A stretch of 64,000 nt of DNA, from positions 124,001-188,000 of the forward strand of contig NZ_JAFIQY010000008.1 in the NCBI RefSeq assembly GCF_022271435.1. Direction: 5' to 3'. This DNA comes from Streptomyces monomycini. Lineage in GTDB: Bacteria > Actinomycetota > Actinomycetes > Streptomycetales > Streptomycetaceae. A program made the translations under genes and the position numbers. Under the pieces are notes generated by a model. It did not search any database. It was not told the DNA's origin and saw only the letters and a program-made list of their open reading frames with translations. Positions 18,465-27,816 of this stretch are shown here, in pieces (the first letter of the stretch is position 1; every line of letters begins with the position of its first letter).

Positions 18465-19327
18465 CGATCGTCGCCGTACACGGCATCGGCAACCACCAAA
18501 GTGGCCGCTCTCCGGATCAGGCGGCCACCGAACTTGCAGGGCAGTGGCAGCGCAAACTTCAGCAGGGGTTCACGGCCGCCGGACTGGGCGACCACCTACT
18601 CCCTGCCATGCACGCCGCGTACTACGCCCACCACACCCACGCTGCGGAGCGGCAGACCGGCGCGCCGGATCTACTCGCCCTCGACGAACGAGAACAGTCC
18701 GTGGTCATCGACTGGGCGCTGGCCCTGGGGTCACCCACACTCCAGGAACGGCAGGGATTGATTACTGCACCCTTGCGGCAGGTCCTGTCCTGGGTTTCCC
18801 GACGCCGCAACCTACCCATCGGGACGGTTATTCGGCTCGCTGTCCAGCTGGCAGGCGAGGTCCGCCGCTATTTTCACGTTCCGCAGGTACGGGCCGCCGC
18901 CCGCTCAACCGTGGCCGAGTCGATACGACGGGTGCGCCCTCGCGTAGTGCTGGCCCACTCCCTCGGGTCGGTCGTGGCGTACGAGGCTCTCCATGCTCAC
19001 CCGGAACTGACCGTGGACTGCTTCGTGACCTTGGGGTCTCCTCTTGGCCTACCGGGTGGGATTTTCGATCACCTCGTACCCTCGCCAATCGCTGATCGGG
19101 GGGCTCGGCCTGCCGGGGTCCGCTACTGGGTAAACCTTGCCGACACGGGTGACCTGGTGGCGATTCCTCGTCGTCTCGGTGACCGATTCCCGGTTGACCA
19201 GCACGCCGACATTCAGATTGGGCGTATCGACTTCCACACCTTCGGAGCGTACTTGTCTGCCCCTGTCACTGCTGCGGCCCTCGCTCCTTTCGCTCGCAAT
19301 CTGACGATCCCGGACGAGATCGTCTGA
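18461..19327 (+). CDS. Alpha/beta-hydrolase coupled to the caspase-like gene
   Basis: A 288-residue serine hydrolase of the lipase type. The oxyanion segment is VAVHGIGNHQ at the N terminus, the nucleophile elbow is LAHSLGSVVAYEAL (Ser in AHSLGS), and the late acid and base are probably Asp in LADTGDLV and His in RIDFHTFGAY. GTG 18461 has the ribosome site GAGGAAAGG and overlaps the caspase gene as GTGA. That coupling suggests the hydrolase is the second effector, or the substrate, of the caspase module (inference). There is no signal peptide, so it acts in the cytoplasm or at the inner membrane. Confidence 0.8.
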   Translation: MTIVAVHGIGNHQSGRSPDQAATELAGQWQRKLQQGFTAAGLGDHLLPAMHAAYYAHHTHAAERQTGAPDLLALDEREQSVVIDWALALGSPTLQERQGLITAPLRQVLSWVSRRRNLPIGTVIRLAVQLAGEVRRYFHVPQVRAAARSTVAESIRRVRPRVVLAHSLGSVVAYEALHAHPELTVDCFVTLGSPLGLPGGIFDHLVPSPIADRGARPAGVRYWVNLADTGDLVAIPRRLGDRFPVDQHADIQIGRIDFHTFGAYLSAPVTAAALAPFARNLTIPDEIV

Positions 19328-19568
19328 GGTCTTCGGCCGCCTGCCGATATGGCGTCGCAGGTGTCGCTCCTGGACGCACGCGCGTGCCCACCTCCTACGG
19401 CGCGCGTGGCGGAGGCGGGGCGACGGGGCCTCGCCGCCGCCGACGTCACGAAGCGGCTCGGCCACCCCTCGCGCACCGCCCGCTCCACCATCAAAGCCGC
19501 GCAGACCGGTGAAGGGGGCTCAGGACCGTGACCGGCGGGCGGATGTCGCGGGGCTACTAGCCAACGGC

Positions 19569-19667
19569 ATGAAGGTGGCGCTGGAAGCGCAGCGCATGCT
19601 GATGACCGACGACGGGGGGCGTGTCCGCCACCGCGACTACGCCCGTCAGGGCGTCGTCGACGCCTGA
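19569..19667 (+). CDS. Very short ORF, possible gene remnant
   Basis: A 32-codon frame reading KVALEAQRMLMTDDGG and ending GVVDA with a TGA that overlaps the next ATG as TGATG. The frame is open further upstream. Codon use looks coding, but no family is recognised. It could be the end of a truncated gene. Confidence 0.25.
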   Translation: MKVALEAQRMLMTDDGGRVRHRDYARQGVVDA

Positions 19668-19834
19668 TGTGGCAGGCCGCCGGGACCGAGCACCTGTGCG
19701 CCAGCGTGCACGTTCCGGTACCCGGCACGGATCTGCCGGTGTGGGCCAAGCTCAAGGCGAAGGAGTTCGAGGAGCGGCCCCTGTTTGTCCAGGTCCATCA
19801 CCTGGGGCTGTGGCAGTGGCTGCTCGACTGGTAG
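19667..19834 (+). CDS. Short ORF, 55 residues
   Basis: It begins MWQAAGTEHLCASVHVPV and ends HHLGLWQWLLDW. The TGATG coupling to the preceding frame and the coding-like composition suggest a real or once-real small gene. I do not recognise it. An IS5 transposase fragment on the other strand begins nine bases downstream. Confidence 0.35.
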   Translation: MWQAAGTEHLCASVHVPVPGTDLPVWAKLKAKEFEERPLFVQVHHLGLWQWLLDW

Positions 19835-19842
19835 GACGAGGA

Positions 19843-19932
19843 GCCCCGCCCTTCGAGCCAGGCCGGGACCGGCATCGCGTCGCGCACCACCTGCCACTCG
19901 GCGTCCGTCATATCGGAGGGGTACTGCCGCAT
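19843..19932 (-). mobile_element. IS5-family transposase N-terminal fragment
   Basis: The minus strand reads MRQYPSDMTDAEWQVVRDAM then PVPAWLEGRG, the standard start of IS5-type (DUF4096) transposases in Streptomyces. Homology stops after 30 residues. No inverted repeats or remaining transposase body were found, so this is a scar. Confidence 0.7.
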
Positions 19933-20194
19933 CCGGTCGGGGCGGTCGGCCGCGTTTCCGAACCGGTGAGCGAGGCAATCGCACGCCGACACGCCCGAGT
20001 TGGACGGGAACAACGTCGTCACGCACGACTGGGACAACAGGGCCTCCTGGTGCACGAGTCGGCTTCGCAACCCTCGTGCTGCGCCGGAGGCCCTGCTTTC
20101 ATGCGCCCGCGCGGCCAAGATCACCCGACCAGGGAACCCGTTCGATCCGGACCGTCCTCATGATCGATAGGAATACGGCTTCTCAGATAAACGC

Positions 20195-20577
20195 CGGGGG
20201 AAAGAGGCTGTTCCGTCCCCTGCGACGAAACGGTGACCTCCAGTCCCGCTCTTCGGAACGCGGCGACCAGGTCGGGCAGTTGCGCCAGGCCGGGAGTAGG
20301 CTCGAGCGGAGCGTCCGGGTGGTCGGGCTGACGCAGCAGGCCGAGGGTCGCCTTCAGCTCATGGAGCGCCGAGGATGTGGTGTCCGAGAGGTGATCCAGC
20401 AGGCGCTGCGCCTGGCCGGGATCGCTGTGCAGCAGGTGCGCGGCGTACCTGCCTGGGCGTGGGCGAGCGCGATGTGATGTGCGATGACATCGTGCAGATC
20501 GCGGGCGATCCGCATCCGTTCCTCGCTCACCCGCTGACGCGCCTCTTCTTCCCTCGTACGTTCGGCCGCGCTGGCAT
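20195..20577 (-). pseudogene. Sensor histidine kinase remnant
   Basis: The minus strand carries the phospho-acceptor region of a NarL/DesK-type kinase: SEERMRIARDLHDVIAHHIA. Another frame continues as AAHLLHSDPGQAQRLLDHLS and ALHELKATLGLLRQ, so there is a frameshift near 20450. The sensor half and the ATPase domain are absent. The fragment stops sharply where an MFS fragment on the opposite strand begins. Confidence 0.65.
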
Positions 20578-21038
20578 GGATCGCGTCAGGACTGCTGACC
20601 GGGTACGCACTGCGTGCGATACCGCCGTGCACGGTGTGGCTCACCGGCAGCCTGACACTGACCGTAGGGCTCTTCCTGTGCGCGCTCTACCACCGAACCA
20701 CTGCCGAGATCGTCCTGACCGGCATGGTGGTCGCCGTCGGTACCGGAGTCATCCAGGGCACATCGAACGCCATGATCGTGTCGGTGGTCGGAGCCGACGA
20801 CCAGGCCCCCGCCAACGGAATGAGCGGCATGCTCGGCGCCGTCATCGCCATTCAGGGGCTCCAGTTGGTGTTCGTCGTGATGTCGAACCAGTCCAACGTG
20901 ATGAACGGGATCGCCTTCTACCAGCACGCGGCGTTCACCAACGGCTACTACCTCCTCACCGCGATGGCCGCCCTCGGGGTTCTCATCTCCACGCTCATGC
21001 CCCGAGTGGAACGCCCTGCTGACGCGCTCGCTGACTGA
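20577..21038 (+). pseudogene. MFS transporter C-terminal remnant
   Basis: About 153 residues of a drug-exporter-type MFS protein, with hydrophobic segments at TGSLTLTVGLFLCALY, IVLTGMVVAVGTGVIQG, LGAVIAIQGLQLVFVV and GYYLLTAMAALGVLIS. The N-terminal two thirds are missing. In-frame homology begins at the junction with the histidine kinase remnant. A start at 20634 exists but would give an unlikely truncated transporter. Confidence 0.65.
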
Positions 21039-21086
21039 CCCGCACCAAGCCGGGTCTTCCAACACTCTTGGCGTTGGTGTCTACGC

Positions 21087-22547
21087 TCAGCCGGTCAATG
21101 CCTTAACTTCCTTGTCCACGGATTCGGCAGCAGGGCTCAGGTCCCCGTCGAGCGAGTCCAGAATCAGTGCAAGGGCGGCCTGCGGGTAGTACTCGCGCCC
21201 GTGCAGCGGCCGGTGGCCTGCACTCTTGAGGCGCGCCAGCATCCCGATCTCCGCCTCCCGGGCAACCCCCTCAGGAAGACCAGTGAAGAGCCGATGCCGG
21301 GTGTTGTAGCCGTCGCGGGCGTGCTGCGAGAGCCGGACCTCTCCGTCCCCGTTGCTGATGCCGAACTTGACCCCCGGATTGCCGGTCACCCGGTCTGTGC
21401 CCGTCACGACGTAGAACACATCCTTCGGTTTGGCGGTCCCGGCGTGGGCGGCTTGGCTGGCCGCTTTCCGCTCGGCAGCTGCAGCGGCGCGTGCTTCCTG
21501 CGCCCTGAACCGGGCCTCCTGTTCGGCCTTCAGTTTCTGAGTGGCGGCCTCGCGCTCGGTCCGCTCGGCAGCCTCGCGCTCAGTCCGGAGGGAGGGTTCA
21601 CGCGCTTCCGCGTAGTTCTGCTCGGTCGCGTACACACGCATCACGTGCATATAGGCGTGGAAGCGGTCGTAGTCGATGCCCGGCTCGAACCGCACGATCG
21701 CCTCGGCGATGTGCCCCTGGTCCAGGGTGTACTCGCCATCCTGGTGATTGCGATCCTCCCAGCTCGCCTCAACGACGTCCCAGAGACGCGACGTCTCGAC
21801 GCCTCGTAGGCCGGCCAGGTGGTAGTTGGCCTGGATGAGGTATCTGCCGACAGGGTCATCCCAAAAGGGGTCGTAGATATTGGGGGCGGGAATCTGGCGG
21901 TCGGTGTTGTGCGGAACAGCGCGATGGACTCCCGCCAGGCGGTGCTGTGAAGCGGCGTACGTGTCGACCCCTACGTCCCGTGCAGCTTTCCGCAGAGCCG
22001 TCACGGCCCGGGCCAGGGCGATGCCTGCAGAAGTGACCGCCTCCATACAGGCAATTACCTCGGCCGATTCGTCGACCTGGCTAACGTGCCCCTCGATCGC
22101 AGCTGGGTCGGACTGCGGGTCTTCCGCCGGAACAATCGGCGCCACTCCTGCAAGGGCGGCTAGCAGGTGATCGGCATCTGACCATGGGACCGTGACGTGC
22201 ACGAACCCAGAAACAGGGAGTGGGTCGAAGCCGTGGTCGCTTCCAGCACCGTACTTGCTGTGCTCACCGTGACAGGTCAGGTCGATGCCGACCCGTTCGG
22301 CGAGGAGCCGGATCCCTCGGACTGCTTCCTCGGCCCAGCCGTTTCGTACCTTGATGGGTGCGCGACCGTAGCGGTCGAGGTCCCCTTCATATAGCGGGGC
22401 AGGAACCTCGACGAGTACCCCACCATCGCCCTGGGCGAGAAGCGTCTCCGCATCCGGAGCACCCCCTTCCCTGAGGACCGTTTGGAGGCCCCGCGCGAGA
22501 CGCTGCTTCTCGTCCTTCGTGTACGTGGACCACCGGCGCACTCGCAC
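21087..22547 (-). CDS. GIY-YIG nuclease-like protein with coiled coil
   Basis: A 486-residue protein. The C-terminal 100 residues resemble the GIY-YIG/T5orf172 fold: DVFYVVTGTD, VKFGISNGDGEVRLSQHARD, a conserved Arg, then a late Glu in EAEIGMLARL and GREYYP. Residues about 330-385 are a charged coiled coil (EREAAERTEREAATQKLKAE). The N-terminal 300 residues are not recognised. GTG 22547 is chosen for its GAGGGGAG ribosome site five bases upstream. A RecA-NDp-like damage promoter lies 45 bases before it. Damage-induced DNA processing is a reasonable inference; T5orf172 proteins are also common in phages and defence loci. Confidence 0.7.
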   Translation of the reverse strand: MRVRRWSTYTKDEKQRLARGLQTVLREGGAPDAETLLAQGDGGVLVEVPAPLYEGDLDRYGRAPIKVRNGWAEEAVRGIRLLAERVGIDLTCHGEHSKYGAGSDHGFDPLPVSGFVHVTVPWSDADHLLAALAGVAPIVPAEDPQSDPAAIEGHVSQVDESAEVIACMEAVTSAGIALARAVTALRKAARDVGVDTYAASQHRLAGVHRAVPHNTDRQIPAPNIYDPFWDDPVGRYLIQANYHLAGLRGVETSRLWDVVEASWEDRNHQDGEYTLDQGHIAEAIVRFEPGIDYDRFHAYMHVMRVYATEQNYAEAREPSLRTEREAAERTEREAATQKLKAEQEARFRAQEARAAAAAERKAASQAAHAGTAKPKDVFYVVTGTDRVTGNPGVKFGISNGDGEVRLSQHARDGYNTRHRLFTGLPEGVAREAEIGMLARLKSAGHRPLHGREYYPQAALALILDSLDGDLSPAAESVDKEVKALTG

Positions 22548-22591
22548 GGCGACTCCCCTCTCGATGGCCCGGCCATGGGGCCGGGACGGCG

Positions 22592-22614
22592 ACTCTATTC
22601 CGCTGCTCTGACAT
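22592..22614 (-). promoter_or_regulatory. RecA-NDp/PafBC-type damage promoter of the GIY-YIG gene
   Basis: On the minus strand: ATGTCAGAG, 8 bases, then TAGAGT. This matches the spacing of the actinobacterial LexA-independent damage promoter (TTGTCRGTG, N8, TAnnnT), with deviations at positions 8-9. The predicted transcript would have a leader of about 38 bases. Confidence 0.5.
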
Positions 22615-22845
22615 GTCCGCCGAGCGGGCATGTCTGGACTTCGTCGAGCGGCGGGGACTGTCCGCGCCGCCGGCGCGCGCACCGGCGGGGCACTGCCGGA
22701 ACCGTCCCCGACAGGCACTCGAAGCGGGGACCTACGGACACGGGTTGGGTACCCGAGTCGTCCCCGGACAGTGCGCAGTCCCGCCGGACCTGTGGCATCG
22801 CCTGACCTGAGGAGCGGCGTCGTACGGCAGTTGAGAAGCCGGTCG

Positions 22846-23556
22846 ATGGAGGTGCAGCCGGCAGACGCCCTCGGGGCGGGCCGAACGAGCAGCGCAGCAC
22901 GTCGCGGAGCTGGTCGACAGCGTGGCTCCGGGCTCCCGGCTGGGAACCAAGGAGGAACTGCGGACCCTGTGCAACGTGTCCGTCGGCACATTCAACGAAG
23001 CACTGCGGCTGCTGCAGGCCCGCGGCCTGGTCACCGTCAAGCCAGGACCTGGGGGCGGGCTGTTCAGCGCCGAGCAGTCACCGATGGTCCGCCTCGGCAA
23101 TTCTGTACTCGCCCTGGACGCGCAGGCGAACGACGTGGCCACTGCCGTCAGGATCCGCAACGCCCTCGACCCCTGCTGATCGAGTACGCCATCTGGCACG
23201 CCTCGCCGGCCGACGTCGCAGGACTGCGGCGGCACATCACGGCCATGGAGGATGCCGTGGCCGGCGCCGATCCCGTCGCTTTCATCCACGCCAACTGGCG
23301 ACTGCATGCAGACATTGCTGCGATCAGCCCGAACATGCTGCTCAGCTCGATCTACACCCACCTTCTGGACCTGGTCGAGTCACACACGCTCTCGGTCCTG
23401 CCGAGCAGCGAGCAGCCGTTGGGCGAGTACATCGAGCACCGTCACGATCTGCATCGCGCCCTCGTCGACGCCCTGGACCAACGGGACCGCGACACCGCAC
23501 TGCGCCTCATCCGCGAGCACAACACCACGCCCGCGAGCGAGGACTCTGCCCTCTGA
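22846..23556 (+). pseudogene. GntR-family (FCD-type) regulator, frameshifted
   Basis: The DNA-binding half reads GSRLGTKEELRTLCNVSVG and ALRLLQARGLVTVKPGPGGG in frame 2, ending at a TGA at 23177-23179 after RNALDPC. The FCD ligand-binding half continues in frame 1: LLIEYAIWHASPADVAGLRR to LIREHNTTPA. One C lost from CTCGACCCCTGCTG explains the shift. The 5' end is also out of frame: ATG 22846 is in frame 1 and the winged helix is in frame 2, so a second shift near 22865 is likely. The gene is probably inactive. Confidence 0.65.
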
Positions 23557-24020
23557 CCCGGAGTCTGCTGTGCCACGTGCAGCACGTGGACGAGCCGGGT
23601 CGCCAGCGGCCAGTCGGCATCCGAGGTCACACCGCCCTCGACCGCCGCAAGTGAGGACAGACTGGCCGGCCCCTGTTTCCCGGCTGGCGCGTCGGAACCG
23701 CTGCCCGGTTCACGCTCGACGAGATGTGAGCGCTCGGTGACCCGCCAGCCGCAGCGGCGCTCGAGGCCGACCACTGATGTTTGCCGCCGTCCGTCGAGCG
23801 GTTCGCCGAACGCCTCCGCCTTGAGGTGGCAGCGGGCGTGCGGTGGGTAGCCACGCGCGACGGAGATGTTGAGCAGGTGCCGGTTAGCGCGCGCCGAGAC
23901 CGGCGATGGCCGAGGCGAGCAGCTTTACCGAGGACTGGACGTGCTCGGGGTGACCTGACAGCTGCGGTGAGGATGAAGGTGACCACGGTGGCGGACTTGC
24001 GCCCTCCTGCAGCGATCGAC
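23557..24020. other. Intergenic stretch beyond the last transposition gene
   Basis: No gene is supported. The minus strand at 23880-23980 reads coding-like (GHPEHVQSSVKLLASAIAGL then a stop), perhaps the tail of a lost gene. I found no convincing transposon end or inverted repeat by eye. Confidence 0.25.
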
Positions 24021-25903
24021 TCAGGGAGAGGTCTGCGGATGGTCGCAGACGGCGGCGAGGCCGACGGCGTACTGGCTGAGGCGGCGTAGTAGTTCGCGTT
24101 TACTGCCTTTGCAATTGGCGGGGGTGCACAGCTGCCCGATCGACGCCACCAGTTGGCGAGTGCTGTGGCCGGAGCGGCGCAGACTCTGCAGGGCGGGGCT
24201 GTGGAGGTAGTCGCCTTGGGTGACGTGAGCCCAGATGAGCGCGGTCGCCGTCTTTGGGGTGGGTGAGGTGTACTCCTGCCCCAACGCGCCGAGGTCATGG
24301 CGCAGCTTCTCCCAGTCGGCTGCCGGGATCTGCCACGTGGCGAGGAAGTCGCGGCGCTGGGCGTAGTTCACCCGGTGCGCTGGGGAGTCCAGGCGGCCAG
24401 CCACTTCAGCAACGGAGTGATCGAATGCGGGCCACAGATGGCGGGAAGTCATTTGCTGCTTGAGCACTTTGAGGGACTGCTCGGCGCTGTTCCACGGAAT
24501 GTGAAGTGTCTGAGCGCATTCCGGCCAGGTGTTTCCGGAGCTCATCTCGGCGAGTTTGAGTACAGCACCACGTCGCAAGTGCCGCGACTGCCAGCGGGTG
24601 AGGTCTTTCCAGTCGGTCAAAAGGGAGCCGAAGTGGGCGAGGAGCCACTCCTCGGGAAGGAGCGCGCGGGGACATGGTCGATCGAGAAAGTGCTGTGGCG
24701 TGAAGGGACGCGCACCGCGGGGCGATGACCGCCCGCCCGGTAGAAGCCGTTCAGCCGGGGGGCCAGGGCGCGGGCCAGGTGCGGGGAGAAGTCCATGCGC
24801 CGCAACGCGGCGCCGATATTGGCCGGATGGCGGGTGAACGCGGCGACAGCGAGCGGCTGGACGCGCTCGACCAGGCCGGAATCGTCGCTCGCGTTCTCGC
24901 CGAGCAGACAGTCCGCGGTCACGAGCAGCGCGCCGCACTCAAGAGGGTCGGTAGGGGCGGCCCAGGTGTGGCGAGCGTGCTGACCCGGGGCGAGCGCGGC
25001 ACGCTGCTCGGCGGCAGAGGCCAGGTGACGGTCGATCAGTTCAGCCAGCAGAGCAGAGGGTGCGAAGCGGGCACTTTCCGGCCAGGCGAGACGGATGAGT
25101 TGGGCCGCGGCGATGAGGTCGGGAAAGAAGCCGGGATCCGGTCCTGGCCCGGTGACGGTGAGGGAATGCGGGCCGGGCAGCAGGTGCCGGTCGATGCGGG
25201 CCTGCAGGGCGATCAGCTGACGCAGATCGCAGCCGGACAGTATCGCGGCTGCCTGGGGGCGATCGAGACGGGCTGCGCACATAGCGGCGGGCCGGCGCTG
25301 CCCTGCGCCGTCGCTTGTTGCGAGATGACGGCATTGCGCCGGGTGCAGTCCGCTGGTAGTGCGCTGCGTGATCAGCCCTTGGCGTTCGGTGTTCGCGGGC
25401 TGGTTCGGGGTGCCATCGCACTGGGGGCAGGAGCGGGCGAGCAGGCGGTGGTGTGCGGTGCAGGCGAAGGAGACGGGAAGGTGCCAGCGCAGTCTCCAGG
25501 GCCCTCCGTAGAGGTTCTGGACAGTGCTTCCGTCGCCTGCCAAGCAGGCGGGGCAGTAGCTCCTCGAGAGGCCCGCAGCCCACATTTTGCGGGCGGCAGC
25601 GGTGTTGCGGCTTCCGTCCAGCCGTACCGAGCCCAAGGGAGGATAGGCAGAGGCGAAGCAGGACAGTGTCAGTGTCCGGACCTCGTCTGTGTGCAGATGA
25701 GAGGAGATGGCGAAGGCCTGCGTCAGATCGTCTGGCAGGGCCATCAAGTAGTGGGCCGAAAGCCTGTTTTGATGGCCGTTCAGCCCGCACAGTTCAGCGA
25801 TCCGGGCGGGGGAGCGCTCCAGCCGGTGGGCCAGTCGCAGGATCAAGCCGGGGAGCGACTCCTCGGTGAGCGGGGCGAGGCTGCGGGCCAGTGGACGAGC
25901 CAT
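24021..25903 (-). pseudogene. tniQ: Second TniQ family protein, frameshifted
   Basis: The start MARPLARSLAPLTEESLPGL, a zinc-binding YCPACLAGDGS followed by a CPQC, and the helical tail are TniQ features. The frame breaks at about 24672: HSTFSIDHVPA continues as LLPEEWLLAHFGSLLTDW only after a shift. The site is a CGCGCG run where an extra CG would explain it; the intact neighbour reads EIPPLFPWDWYATH at the same point. Without the shift the protein would be about 626 residues, like its neighbour. ATG 25903 overlaps that gene's stop as TGATG. TniQ/TnsD proteins choose the insertion target. Confidence 0.75.
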
Positions 25904-27816
25904 CAGCGGACCAAACCCGGCTGCGCTGCAGGGGTCGCGGTGGCGCGCGTCACGCGGACGCTGAAATTCAGCTCCCTTTTCTCGTCGCAGGCCTGGGCCA
26001 GGCGGGCAGCGTAGGTTTTCAGGCGCTGATTCAAGGCCCTGTAGGAGCCCCGACATCGGCGGATGATCGCCCCTGCGTCATCGGCGACATTGTTTTGTGC
26101 CGCGGAGATGGCGGAAGGCCGGAGCATGGCGGGGCTGCGCAGATAGCAGGCCTCATTGACCTTGCTCCAGATGATGGCCTCACCGACACGCGGGTCTCCT
26201 TCGCTGCCCCGTCGCTCGAGTCCTGGGATCGGCGCGCACAGATCGATCCAGTGCTCACGCGACAGCTGCCAGTGGGTCATCGCTCGCCGCCGGTTGGCGT
26301 AATCGATCCGGTTGTCCTGGTCGTGCAGGTCGCGGGCGGCACGCTCGACGGCCTGGTCAAAGGAGGGCCAGAGGTTGGCGGGGTTCATCTGCTTGCCCAG
26401 TACGTGCATGGTGCGGCGCGCACTGCCTGGGGGGATGCCCAGGTCGACAGCGCACCGGCTCCAGTGGTGGCTGCTGAGCAGTTCGGCGAGCCTGAGGGAG
26501 CCAGCCCACCGCAGATGGCGCTCCACGCGCATAGTCATCGTGGGGAAGTGCTCGGTCAGCGGCTGGAGGTGGGTGGCGTACCAGTCCCAGGGGAACAGCG
26601 GAGGGATCTCCTCGACGCGGAAGCGGTAGGGGCGAGGACGTACGCGCAGGACAGCACGTTCCTGGCGTCCGTACAGCCGCGGCGCGGTAGCCCGCAGCAG
26701 AACTGTCGAGACGTCGTAGCGACCGAAGAGTTTGTTTGCTCCCGAGTGGGATTGGCGATAGACCTCACGGACCAGTGGCTTGACACGCTCCCGCAGAGGG
26801 AGCAGGCGGCGGTCGCCGAGTGCGGTCGCCGCTGCAAGCAGCACGGCGGCGCACTGGGCGGTGTCCCATGGTGCGGTGCGCGTGCCGTGGAAACACTTGC
26901 TGGAGGAGAAGTGTTCGGGCGCGGTGGCGTACCGGTCGACGAGGTCCGCCAGGGCCGGCGACGGTAGCAGCGATGCCCCGAGCGGCCAGCTCAACACGAT
27001 CAGGTGAGCGGTCAGGATCAGATCGGAGAAGTAGGTTGCTTCGGTCGAGCCGCTTCTGGATCGACTGTCCTGCCGCGGGGCGAGAGCGAGATTGAACTGG
27101 GCCTGAAGGCCGATGAGTTGCTCAATGTCCCGGTGCGGCAGGTCAAGGGCGAGCCCCTTTGTAATGTCCAGTCGGCCCCCGCATGGGGTGGCCCGGGTGT
27201 GGAACCGGCGGGGAACGTCCGGCGCCTGATTGCGGCACTGCGCGGGATGCAGTCCACCGACGTGGGGTGATGACAGTACGGTGTGCCGGCTCACCACACG
27301 CCCGCTCAGGGGCTGTGCGCACTGGGGGCAGGTATGTTCCAGAAGACGCCGGTGCCGGGTGCAGGCGAAGACGACTGGTAGGTGCCAGCGCAGTTGCCAG
27401 GCGCCGCCGAACGCCTCCTGGACAGGGCTGCCGTTCCCCTGCAGGCATTGTGGACAGTAGCGGCTGTCCGGGTTGACCGCCCAGTTGATCTTCGCCTTGC
27501 CTCCGGTACTGGTCTCGACACTTCGGAGTCTGGCCAGGGGCGGATAGGCGCGGGCCAACTCCGCCAGCGTCAGAGCCGTGGCCTCGTCCGGTGCCAGACG
27601 GGTGGCCGTGGCCAGAGTGCGGGCGGCGCTCGGGCTCAGCCAGCGCAGCTGCTCCTGCGGGATGCTGTCACTGCGAGCCTCCAGACCGCACAGCGTCGCC
27701 ACCCGGTGCGGCGTGACGCCGAGCCGGTAGGAGAGTCGGAGGAGGAACCCGCCCAAGGACTCGCCCGGCAGCGGATCGAGGCTGCGGGCGAGCGGCCGGG
27801 CAGCAGGCAGATTCAT
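25903..27816 (-). CDS. tniQ: TniQ family target-selection protein
   Basis: A 637-residue TnsD/TniQ-type protein. The N-terminal TniQ domain starts ARPLARSLDPLPGESLGGFL, then LSYRLGVTPHRVATLCGLE. A zinc-binding pattern follows: YCPQCLQGNGS, then HRRLLEHTCPQC. The long helical C-terminal part (HLRWAGSLRLAELLSSHHWS, RIDYANRRRAMTHW) is the likely target-DNA-recognition region. It overlaps tnsC as ATGA and the second tniQ as TGATG. It is probably the functional target selector, given that its paralogue is broken. The target site is not evident here. Confidence 0.85.
   Translation of the reverse strand: MNLPAARPLARSLDPLPGESLGGFLLRLSYRLGVTPHRVATLCGLEARSDSIPQEQLRWLSPSAARTLATATRLAPDEATALTLAELARAYPPLARLRSVETSTGGKAKINWAVNPDSRYCPQCLQGNGSPVQEAFGGAWQLRWHLPVVFACTRHRRLLEHTCPQCAQPLSGRVVSRHTVLSSPHVGGLHPAQCRNQAPDVPRRFHTRATPCGGRLDITKGLALDLPHRDIEQLIGLQAQFNLALAPRQDSRSRSGSTEATYFSDLILTAHLIVLSWPLGASLLPSPALADLVDRYATAPEHFSSSKCFHGTRTAPWDTAQCAAVLLAAATALGDRRLLPLRERVKPLVREVYRQSHSGANKLFGRYDVSTVLLRATAPRLYGRQERAVLRVRPRPYRFRVEEIPPLFPWDWYATHLQPLTEHFPTMTMRVERHLRWAGSLRLAELLSSHHWSRCAVDLGIPPGSARRTMHVLGKQMNPANLWPSFDQAVERAARDLHDQDNRIDYANRRRAMTHWQLSREHWIDLCAPIPGLERRGSEGDPRVGEAIIWSKVNEACYLRSPAMLRPSAISAAQNNVADDAGAIIRRCRGSYRALNQRLKTYAARLAQACDEKRELNFSVRVTRATATPAAQPGLVR

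Noticed and set aside
23781..24089. Plus-strand ORF of 102 codons beside the second tniQ
   Set aside because: Low-complexity composition, no domain, and it overlaps the tniQ end; treated as chance.
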